The position numbers and the translations under genes are program-made. From IMG/VR virus record IMGVR_UViG_3300042923_001008, positions 1 through 44,603 of that record: a stretch of 44,603 bases of DNA. One strand, written 5' to 3'. The notes below the pieces were generated by a model. That model did no database searches, was not told where the DNA came from, and saw only the letters and a list, made by a program, of their open reading frames with translations. This DNA is from a virus. Below, in pieces: positions 21,530-28,028 of the stretch (the first letter of the stretch is position 1; each line of letters opens with the position of its first letter).

Positions 21530-22813
21530 TTGAATGTATTTAAAAAAATACAAAGCAAGATAATGAATTTAATTAGTATAAGTACTACTGCAGATATGCA
21601 AAGTACAGAACTTTTGGAATGGCTTGGTATAAGTCAAACTCCTAAAAGTTTGGTAAGTGAAGTTACATATTTCACATGTCTAAAGATGTTATCAGAAACA
21701 CTTGGTAAAATGCCATTGAAATTTTATCAAAATACCAATGATGGTGTTAAAAAAGCAAAGTCTAATGCAGCGCATAAACTTTTGAGTATCAGACCAAATC
21801 CTCTGATGACACCGTCTATATTCTGGGCAACTGTTGAGCAGAATAGAAACCATTATGGGAATGCGTATGTTTGGATTAGAAGAAAATTTATAAGAGCTAA
21901 ATACGGAGGAAGTTATGAAATAAAAGATTTTTGGTTAATGCCTTCAGATTGTGTAAGGGTATTGATTGACGATATTGGGGTTTTTGGTAATCAAGGATCT
22001 ATTTGGTACAATTATACTGATAAGTATTCCGGAAAAAGTTATGTATTTAGGCCTGATGAAGTAATGCATTTTAAAACTTCATATAGCTTTGACGGAATTC
22101 TTGGAGTACCGGTAAAAGATATTTTAAAGGCTACTGTAGAAGGTGGGCTTGAAAGCCAAAATTTCATGAATAATTTGTATAAAAGTGGTTTAACGGCAAA
22201 GGCTGTGCTTGAATATGTAGGTGATTTAAACAAAGAAGCACAGAAAAAGCTTGTTGAAGGATTTGAAAGCTTTGCCAATGGCTCAGCGAATACAGGAAAA
22301 ATCATTCCGGTACCTTTAGGCATGAAACTTGTACCACTTGATATAAAGCTTACTGACAGCCAGTTTTTTGAACTTAAAAAATTTAGTGCATTGCAGATTG
22401 CTGGTGCTTTTGGAATTAAACCTAATCAAATTAATGATTACGAGAAATCTTCTTACGCAAACAGTGAAATGCAGCAGTTGAGTTTTTATGTAGATACTGA
22501 ACTCTTCATACTCAAGCAATATGAGGAAGAAACAAATTATAAGACGCTTACTGAGCAAGAACTCGAACAAGGGTTCTTTTTTAAATTTAATGAAAAAGTA
22601 ATATTACGTACTGACAGTAAGAGCCAGATAGAATCATTATCGAAGGCAGTCAATAATGGCATATATACGCCAAATGAAGCAAGAGAGTATTTAGATAAAC
22701 CTAATAAAAAAGGAGGAGATAAACTTGTAATGAACGGTAATTACATACCAATTGAAATGGTTGGGACTCAATATATTAAGAAAGGAGGCTCGGAAGGTGC
22801 CGGAGAAGAATAA
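21530..22813 (+). CDS. Portal protein, HK97 type (427 aa)
   Basis: TTG start behind AAGGAGGTG. The sequence follows the HK97 portal family: VTYFTCLKMLSETLGKMPLKFYQ, LLSIRPNPLMTPSIFW, HYGNAYVWIRR, HFKTSYSFDGILGVPV, and IAGAFGIKPNQIN near the end. It forms the dodecameric ring through which DNA enters. Length agrees with the family (about 400-430). The end overlaps the protease gene by 17 bases. Confidence 0.96.
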   Translation: MNVFKKIQSKIMNLISISTTADMQSTELLEWLGISQTPKSLVSEVTYFTCLKMLSETLGKMPLKFYQNTNDGVKKAKSNAAHKLLSIRPNPLMTPSIFWATVEQNRNHYGNAYVWIRRKFIRAKYGGSYEIKDFWLMPSDCVRVLIDDIGVFGNQGSIWYNYTDKYSGKSYVFRPDEVMHFKTSYSFDGILGVPVKDILKATVEGGLESQNFMNNLYKSGLTAKAVLEYVGDLNKEAQKKLVEGFESFANGSANTGKIIPVPLGMKLVPLDIKLTDSQFFELKKFSALQIAGAFGIKPNQINDYEKSSYANSEMQQLSFYVDTELFILKQYEEETNYKTLTEQELEQGFFFKFNEKVILRTDSKSQIESLSKAVNNGIYTPNEAREYLDKPNKKGGDKLVMNGNYIPIEMVGTQYIKKGGSEGAGEE

Positions 22814-23549
22814 AAAATACTGGGAATTTAAGGCTAAAGCTAAAGATGAAGCAGATTTGTACTTATATATAGAGATTGCTTCATGGGGTGGAGGAGGTTA
22901 CGCACATTCAGCTCAAAGTTTCAAACGTGAATTAGATGCATTAGGAGAAATAAAAGTGCTAAACGTTTATATTAATTCACCTGGCGGAGACGTGTTTGAA
23001 GGCAATGCTATCTATAATATGCTAAAAAGGAAAGCCAAAAGCTGTGAATTAAATGTGTATGTAGACGGTTTGGCAGCAAGTATAGCCTCTGTTATTGCTA
23101 TGGCAGGAACTAAGGTAATCATGCCTAGTAACACAATGATGATGGTTCACAATGGCTGGATGTATACATATGGCAATTCTAAGGAATTGAGAGATGCAGC
23201 TGATATGCTTGACAAAGTCAACATATCTATCAGACAAGCCTATTTGAATAAAGCCGGCGATAAGCTTGAGGATGAAACTATAGCTGATTTAATGGATAAA
23301 GAGTCTTGGCTTACAGCTCAAGAGTGCCTTGACTACGGATTATGTGATGAAGTTATAGATGAAAAGCAAGTTGCTGCTAAGTTTGATACATCATTACTTA
23401 AAAATTTTAAAAATGTTCCTAATATTTTTTCTGGGAAAGAGAATAACCAAATAGATCAAGCTTCAGAGGAAATTAAGGGAGAAAAACTACTAAAAGACAA
23501 TCTTGAAGTAGAAAAAGCAAAATTATTATTAGAAATCGAATTAATTTAG
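22797..23549 (+). CDS. ClpP-like prohead protease (250 aa)
   Basis: GTG 22797 is chosen because AAAGGAGG lies at 22781-22787; the frame is open further upstream inside the portal gene. It has the ClpP/SppA fold: VYINSPGGDVFEGNAIYNML, the catalytic serine in DGLAASIASVIAMAG, and histidine in MMMVHNGW. The Asp would follow in the VNISIRQAY helix region. It trims the capsid precursor. The C-terminal tail is helical and ends just before the capsid gene, without fusion. Confidence 0.94.
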   Translation: MPEKNKKYWEFKAKAKDEADLYLYIEIASWGGGGYAHSAQSFKRELDALGEIKVLNVYINSPGGDVFEGNAIYNMLKRKAKSCELNVYVDGLAASIASVIAMAGTKVIMPSNTMMMVHNGWMYTYGNSKELRDAADMLDKVNISIRQAYLNKAGDKLEDETIADLMDKESWLTAQECLDYGLCDEVIDEKQVAAKFDTSLLKNFKNVPNIFSGKENNQIDQASEEIKGEKLLKDNLEVEKAKLLLEIELI

Positions 23550-23566
23550 AAAGGGAGAAATGAACT

Positions 23567-24763
23567 ATGAATAAAAAACTACAAGAAATGCTTAACAAAA
23601 TTAATGCAAAGAAAACTGAGGCAAAAGGATTCTTGGATGATGGCAAAATTGACGAAGCAAAAGCAGCAAAAACAGAATTAGAACAGATGCAGGCAGCTTT
23701 TGACATTGCAAAAGATTTGTACGATGAAGAGAAAGAAGAAGTTGAAGATAAAATCAACAATGATGAAATGAAAGAAGTAACTGATAAAAAAGTCGGTATT
23801 GTTAATGCTTTTGTCAATGTTATTAAAGCTGGAATATTGAAGAAACCGGCAAGTGAAAAGGATGTTGAAATTCTTAATCAGATGAATGAAGCAGATCCTG
23901 TTGGTGGCGTATCTGATGGTGGCGTAACTGTACCAAAAGACATAAGAACTCAGATTAAAGAGCTAAGAAGAAGTGAAGATGCTCTTGAAAATCTTGTTAA
24001 TGTTGAACCTGTATCAACTTTGACTGGTTCAAGAGTTATTGAAGTTAATGCAGATCAGGTACCTTTTGACAACGTAGAAGAAGCAGCGCAATTTCCTGAT
24101 GTTTCTACTCCACAATTTGAAACTATTGACTATAAGGTTAAGAAAAAAGGCGGCATTTTAAAAGTAACAAGAGAGTTGCTCCAGGACACAGCTGAAAACA
24201 TACTTGGTTACTTAAGAAGATGGATAGCAAAAAAAGCTAAAACAACAAGAAATTTTCTTATTTTATCACAACTTAACACAAGTTTCGGAACTTCACCTAT
24301 AGCTATCTCTGATATAGACGATTTAAAAGATGTTTTCAATGTAACTTTGGATCCGGCTATTGCTCTTGGTGCAAAAGTCTTGACAAACCAAGACGGTTTT
24401 AATTGGTTAGATAAATTAAAGGACCTTGATGGTAAATACATTTTGCAACCTAACCCAGTTAATGCTACACAAAAATTATTATTTGGCAGATATCCTGTCG
24501 TCGTAGTTTCTAATAAGGTGTTAGCTTCTACTGTTGTTGGACCAGTGGAATTGCCTACAGGATACAAATATCCTCTATACATGGGTGATTTTAAAGAAGC
24601 AATAACTCTTTTCGACAGAGAAACACTATCAATTGAATTCTCTACAGAAGCAGGAGATCTATGGGGTAAGGATTTGACAGGTGTGAAAGTAAGAGAAAGA
24701 CTTGATATAAAAACAGTTGATGATGAAGCTGTAGTAAAAGGCGAAGTTACTGTTACAGTATAA
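23567..24763 (+). CDS. Major capsid protein, HK97 fold (398 aa)
   Basis: An N-terminal coiled-coil delta domain (about 1-80), lysine- and glutamate-rich, acts as an internal scaffold and is cut off by the protease. The mature part begins near GGVSDGGVTVPKD and shows the HK97 order: RVIEVNADQVPFDN, KVKKKGGILKVTRELLQD, VLTNQDGFNWLDKLKD and YPVVVVSNK. About 310-320 residues remain after cleavage. It assembles the icosahedral head. A terminator-like hairpin follows. Confidence 0.97.
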   Translation: MNKKLQEMLNKINAKKTEAKGFLDDGKIDEAKAAKTELEQMQAAFDIAKDLYDEEKEEVEDKINNDEMKEVTDKKVGIVNAFVNVIKAGILKKPASEKDVEILNQMNEADPVGGVSDGGVTVPKDIRTQIKELRRSEDALENLVNVEPVSTLTGSRVIEVNADQVPFDNVEEAAQFPDVSTPQFETIDYKVKKKGGILKVTRELLQDTAENILGYLRRWIAKKAKTTRNFLILSQLNTSFGTSPIAISDIDDLKDVFNVTLDPAIALGAKVLTNQDGFNWLDKLKDLDGKYILQPNPVNATQKLLFGRYPVVVVSNKVLASTVVGPVELPTGYKYPLYMGDFKEAITLFDRETLSIEFSTEAGDLWGKDLTGVKVRERLDIKTVDDEAVVKGEVTVTV

Positions 24764-24785
24764 AGGAGCTTTTAAGCTCCTTTTC
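24762..24785 (+). terminator. Hairpin after the capsid gene
   Basis: AAAGGAGC (24762-24769) pairs with GCTCCTTT (24776-24783), 6-base loop, then T residues. It would let part of the late transcripts end after the highly expressed capsid gene while read-through supplies the tail genes. Confidence 0.7.
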
Positions 24786-24802
24786 TTTAAGGAGTTGATT
24801 AA

Positions 24803-25177
24803 TTGGAATTAGCCGAATTAAAACTATATTTGAAAAAAGATGAAGATGACGAAAACGAATTAATACTAGGATTACATTTAGCAGCAGAATTATATCTAAT
24901 TAATGCAGGAGTAATAGTAAATAATAGCGAGTTATATGGTATTGCCATAAAGTTATTAGTAGGGCATTGGTATGACAACAGAAGCATTATTGGCAAGACT
25001 GATAAAAAAATCGCATTTAGCTTAGATAGTATCATTACTCAATTAAAATATGCAGATATCGAATATAATGAAGCTGTAATTTCATTAATAAAAGTTGCTT
25101 TAAGTTTTGATACAGTTCCTGTAATTAGTATAAACAAAGCTAAAGATATTTTAATTCAAGCTGGTGGCATGGTATGA
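24803..25177 (+). CDS. Head-tail connector, gp6-like (124 aa)
   Basis: TTG start behind AAGGAGTTGA. The sequence ELAELKLYLKKDEDDENELI, then LHLAAELYLINAG and LLVGHWYDNR, is the gp6/DUF (phage_connect) pattern of the adaptor ring under the portal. The first gene after the capsid is in the expected position. The end overlaps the next start by 4 bases. Confidence 0.88.
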   Translation: MELAELKLYLKKDEDDENELILGLHLAAELYLINAGVIVNNSELYGIAIKLLVGHWYDNRSIIGKTDKKIAFSLDSIITQLKYADIEYNEAVISLIKVALSFDTVPVISINKAKDILIQAGGMV

Positions 25178-25500
25178 GTATGAATCCAGGCAATTTAAAT
25201 AAGAGAATAAAGATATTTAAAACCACACCTGGTGGTGATGATTATGGAGATCCTCTCGATGTTCCAGAAACTGTCCATGAATGCTGGGCAAGTGTAAAAA
25301 ACAAGAGTGGTACAGAGCAATTTAAGGCTGCTACACCTTTCAGTAAAGTAGTGACAAGTTTTTTAATCCGTTATACTAAAAAAGTCCTTGATACATCAAT
25401 GAAAGTTGATTTTAAAGGTGATGTTTACAATATCATCTATGTAGACAATTACAATTTTAGTAATGAGTGGATAGAAATAACAGCTGAGAAGGTGAGTTAA
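25174..25500 (+). CDS. Head closure protein (108 aa)
   Basis: Begins MSMNPGNLNKRIKIFK and has the later WASVKNKSGTEQFKA typical of phage head-tail adaptor (SPP1 gp16 / HK97 gp7-type) proteins, which stop DNA leaving the head until the tail joins. It forms a tight ATGA-coupled chain with its neighbours. Confidence 0.9.
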   Translation: MSMNPGNLNKRIKIFKTTPGGDDYGDPLDVPETVHECWASVKNKSGTEQFKAATPFSKVVTSFLIRYTKKVLDTSMKVDFKGDVYNIIYVDNYNFSNEWIEITAEKVS

Positions 25501-25964
25501 TGGCTAAGCTAAAATTCAAAGTTGAAGGCATGGAAGAACTTAACAGGTCCTTAAAAAAACTCGGTAAGGTACCGCAAAAACATGTTACAAGTTCATCAAA
25601 AAAAGGTATGAATATCGCTTTAAAAGAAAGTAGAGCTAATGCTCCATATGATACCGGGCAACTGAAAAAAGGCATTATCCTGGCTGGCGAACGGTCAATG
25701 GTAAAAGGTAAAAAAGTCTACAGAATTGTATTTGACAGAGCTATGAATGATGTCTTTCAAAAGAAAAATGCAGAAGGTAAGGTAACAGGATACTATCCAG
25801 TATCTCAAGAGTACGGCTTTTTTGCTAAGAATGGCCGTTATATTCCTGGGTACCGCTTCATCAGCGACAGTTTGACTGAGAATACAGAAAAGATAGAAAA
25901 AACAATAGTGAGCACAATGAAAACAAAAATTGATGCAGAGATTGCGAAAGTGGGGTTGAAATGA
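25500..25964 (+). CDS. HK97 gp10-type tail-completion protein (154 aa)
   Basis: FKVEGMEELNRSLKKLGKV and RANAPYDTGQLKKGI are the HK97-gp10 family signature, followed by YGFFAKNGRYIPGYRF near the C-terminus. These proteins act in tail completion or head-tail joining. The start overlaps the previous stop by one base (TAATG). Confidence 0.92.
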   Translation: MAKLKFKVEGMEELNRSLKKLGKVPQKHVTSSSKKGMNIALKESRANAPYDTGQLKKGIILAGERSMVKGKKVYRIVFDRAMNDVFQKKNAEGKVTGYYPVSQEYGFFAKNGRYIPGYRFISDSLTENTEKIEKTIVSTMKTKIDAEIAKVGLK

Positions 25965-26344
25965 TGGAAACAGCTTTAAGATATGAATTAAATACAAACA
26001 TTCTTGACATCAAGGATAAAATCTACCCTACAAACGCACCTGAAGGAGCTACCGGGCCTTATCTTATTTATGCTAGAATTAGCACTAAGCCAGTAAAAAC
26101 ACTTGAAGGATACACGAATAAAGAGTCTATAAGCTATATGTTCTCTATCATGGCAGTTAAATATTCGGACATGGTAAGGGTTAGAAAGCAAGTTAAAGAA
26201 CTATTAATTGGCATGACTCAAAGAGAAATAGGCAGCACAACTAAGTTTTTCGTTGAGGACATTGATATTAACAACATAGACGAGCAATATGAACACGAAC
26301 TCGGTGTTAACCGGGGAATTATTGATTTTACAATATATTTTTAG
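25961..26344 (+). CDS. DUF3168-like tail terminator (127 aa)
   Basis: Small tail-terminator-like protein: N-terminal LRYELNTNILDIKDKIYPTNAP then GPYLIYARIS and a later YMFSIMAVKYSDMVRVRKQ helix pair. Order (after gp10-type, before the tube protein) and pattern match DUF3168 proteins, which cap the tail tube on the head side. It is coupled to the previous gene by ATGA. Confidence 0.85.
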   Translation: MMETALRYELNTNILDIKDKIYPTNAPEGATGPYLIYARISTKPVKTLEGYTNKESISYMFSIMAVKYSDMVRVRKQVKELLIGMTQREIGSTTKFFVEDIDINNIDEQYEHELGVNRGIIDFTIYF

Positions 26345-26360
26345 AAAGTGAGGTAATAAT

Positions 26361-26786
26361 ATGGGTAAAGCAACTAGAGCATTAGGCACCAAGATATCAA
26401 AAGGTACAACAACACCGGTAGAAATTGGTGGATTAACTAACATAGGTGGAATAGAAATCACTGCTGAAACTATGGATGTAACAACGCTAGAATCAGAAGG
26501 CGGTTACAGGGAATTTATACAGACATTTAAGGATGGAGGAGAAGTACCTCTTGAGGGATTATTTGATCCTGAAAGTGAGGGGCAATTAGCTATGCAAACT
26601 TCTCTTGATAGTGGAGCAGTTGAAGATTATAAAATAACATTCCCAACTACTCCTAAAGCGGAATGGGCTTTTAAGGGTATGGTAACAGCATTCAAGGTTG
26701 GCGACGCTGAGCTTGATGGAGCAATAGCTTTCGGTACCACTATAAAAGTTAGTGGAAAACCAGTATTAACAATTACAACAGTATAA
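26361..26786 (+). CDS. Major tail (tube) protein (141 aa)
   Basis: A beta-sandwich tube protein: TRALGTKISKG, IGGLTNIGGIEITAETMDVT, ESEGGYREFIQTFKDGGEVP and a final TTIKVSGKPVLTIT. This is the compact major tail family of long-tailed siphophages. It polymerises in hexamers on the tape measure. A strong hairpin terminator follows, as usual after this abundant product. Confidence 0.95.
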   Translation: MGKATRALGTKISKGTTTPVEIGGLTNIGGIEITAETMDVTTLESEGGYREFIQTFKDGGEVPLEGLFDPESEGQLAMQTSLDSGAVEDYKITFPTTPKAEWAFKGMVTAFKVGDAELDGAIAFGTTIKVSGKPVLTITTV

Positions 26787-26807
26787 GCCAGGCAATCCTG
26801 GCTTTTT
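26785..26807 (+). terminator. Terminator after the tail-tube gene
   Basis: AAGCCAGG (26785-26792) pairs with CCTGGCTT (26797-26804), 4-base loop, then TTTTT. Placed directly behind the tube-protein stop codon. Confidence 0.88.
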
Positions 26808-26889
26808 ATTTGCTTATGAAATTATTTTTAATTAAATTATTAAATAAAATACTGTACAGAATGAATAAAATTATGAAAGGATTGATAAA

Positions 26890-27222
26890 ATGAGTTATTT
26901 TCCAATAAAACTTGATAAAATTCGAAACCTAAAATTCGATATGCGTGCTATCAACCGCATAGAAAAGAAGTATGGCAGGCCATTAATGAAAATTGAAGGA
27001 ATGCAAGACGGAATGCTTACCATGGATGAAACCGCTACTATAGTTTGGGCAGGATTAGCACATGAAGACAAAGAGTTAACTCCAGATAAAGTAATGGATT
27101 TAATAGATGAGCATTCAAACTTAAGGGATGTATCTAAAGAGATGTGGACAGCTCTTAATGAAGTGTTTAAAAACGATGAAAAAGAGGAAGCAGAGGAAGA
27201 AGCTAACGAAAAAAACGAGTAA
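26890..27222 (+). CDS. Tail assembly chaperone, zero-frame product (110 aa)
   Basis: Corresponds to lambda gpG in position and role. It starts at ATG 26890 and ends in an acidic tail and TAA at 27220-27222. It contains the MRAINRIEKKYGRPL and YFPIKLDKIRNLKFD segments of these chaperones. A canonical slippery heptamer A AAA AAC lies six bases before the stop, letting some ribosomes slip -1 into the next frame and make a longer G-T type fusion. The chaperones coat the tape measure before tube assembly. Confidence 0.92.
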   Translation: MSYFPIKLDKIRNLKFDMRAINRIEKKYGRPLMKIEGMQDGMLTMDETATIVWAGLAHEDKELTPDKVMDLIDEHSNLRDVSKEMWTALNEVFKNDEKEEAEEEANEKNE

Positions 27223-27251
27223 CCGACAGTAAGAGTGAGCCTTTTACTGTC
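27210..27251 (+). promoter_or_regulatory. Programmed -1 frameshift signal
   Basis: Slippery A AAA AAC at 27210-27216 is in the correct phase (codons AAA AAC in the zero frame). Eight bases downstream begins a perfect 8-bp stem: GACAGTAA (27225-27232) with TTACTGTC (27244-27251), 11-base loop. The zero-frame stop lies in the spacer. The three parts match a classical -1 frameshift element. Confidence 0.93.
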
Positions 27252-27572
27252 AAAGGTGCAATGAAGCTCGCTGCTGAAGTAGAAATTCCATTTAGTGAAT
27301 TTTGGGAAATTACTCCATATGAACTAAATTTAAAGGCTAAAGTATATTTTAGAAAGCAAAAACAAGAGTATAAAGATAGATTATCATTAGAATATTATAA
27401 TGCAATGTGGACAATACAATGGCTGGGTAAGCAACACCCAGAGCCGCTCAATAAAATACTTGATAATTTGTATAAAGAGAAAAAGGTTATGACTGATAAA
27501 CAGATGCTTGAACAGGCTAGAGTACTAAACAAATTATTCGGCGGAGAAGAAATCCTTGATAAAAATGGTTGA
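27216..27572 (+). CDS. Tail assembly chaperone, -1 frame extension (118 aa)
   Basis: The -1 frame is open from the slip site through to 27572, adding 118 residues to the first 109 for a fusion of about 227. It begins after the slip as RVTDSKSEP and continues through IPFSEFWEITPYELNLKAK and LNKLFGGEE, typical of gpT or Gp15-like domains. An ATG at 27261 lies in this frame but has no ribosome site, so independent translation is unlikely. The fusion recruits tail-tube subunits to the tape measure. Confidence 0.9.
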   Translation, partial: RVTDSKSEPFTVKGAMKLAAEVEIPFSEFWEITPYELNLKAKVYFRKQKQEYKDRLSLEYYNAMWTIQWLGKQHPEPLNKILDNLYKEKKVMTDKQMLEQARVLNKLFGGEEILDKNG

Positions 27573-27583
27573 TATTGTATAAT
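27556..27583 (+). promoter_or_regulatory. Promoter of the inserted membrane-protein gene
   Basis: TTGATA (27556-27561), 16 bases, TATAAT (27578-27583). It lies at the end of the chaperone reading frame and 37 bases before the TTG start of the next gene. A near-consensus promoter within a late operon is unusual and suggests independent expression. Confidence 0.6.
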
Positions 27584-27619
27584 ATAATAATAATAACAAT
27601 ATTTTTAGGAGGGGTTATT

Positions 27620-27958
27620 TTGGGAGCATACGGGTCACCAGATACGGGGAATTTGTATAATGAGGAAAAGCCACTTAAAATAAAAAAACATAAGGGACGA
27701 ATACAAACGAATTTAATATTTCTAATACCTGTCATAATTTTCAATATTTCTTTTGTACTTACTTTAGGGATAAAATTTGACAATATCCTCACTGCGTTGA
27801 TGTTTGATAGTATTGTTTTTAGTGCTGTTTCTGCTATAAGCTTAGTGCACAATTTAGTGAAGAAAAATAAGGTTAAAGATGACATAATATTCTTGCTTTC
27901 AAGCATTGTGGCTTTCTTTGTATTTTCGATTACTTTAGGTTCAAAATTAAATTCATAA
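27620..27958 (+). CDS. Three-helix membrane protein inserted in tail module (112 aa)
   Basis: TTG 27620 follows TAGGAGGGG, so the reading starts here and not at 27569. A short polar N-terminus (MGAYGSPDTGNLYNEEK, then a KIKKHKGR basic patch) leads to three hydrophobic helices (about residues 33-52, 60-78, 88-108). It has its own promoter and terminator and stands between the chaperone and tape measure, where no structural gene is expected. This is the form of a moron, expressed from the prophage. It may alter the envelope of the lysogen, for example blocking DNA entry of related phages. No family is recognised. Confidence 0.75.
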   Translation: MGAYGSPDTGNLYNEEKPLKIKKHKGRIQTNLIFLIPVIIFNISFVLTLGIKFDNILTALMFDSIVFSAVSAISLVHNLVKKNKVKDDIIFLLSSIVAFFVFSITLGSKLNS

Positions 27959-27974
27959 ATATATAAACAAATTA

Positions 27975-28003
27975 AAAAGCATCTAAAATTAGGTGCTTTT
28001 TTT
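27975..28003 (+). terminator. Terminator of the inserted membrane-protein unit
   Basis: AAAAGCATCT (27975-27984) pairs with AGGTGCTTTT (27991-28000) with one G-U pair and a 6-base loop, then more T. It ends the small unit just before the tape-measure ribosome site; late transcripts must read through it. Confidence 0.85.
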
Positions 28004-28028
28004 ATACCTCAAAAAGGGAGGTGAATAA

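Noticed and set aside
26815-26889. A 25-codon frame rich in Leu, Ile and Lys between the tube gene and the chaperone
   Set aside because: It has no ribosome site and simply reflects an AT-rich gap; it is likely a spacer.
27261-27572. An independent gene starting at ATG 27261
   Set aside because: No ribosome site stands before this ATG, and a canonical frameshift signal joins the frame to the upstream gene, so it is treated as the -1 extension.
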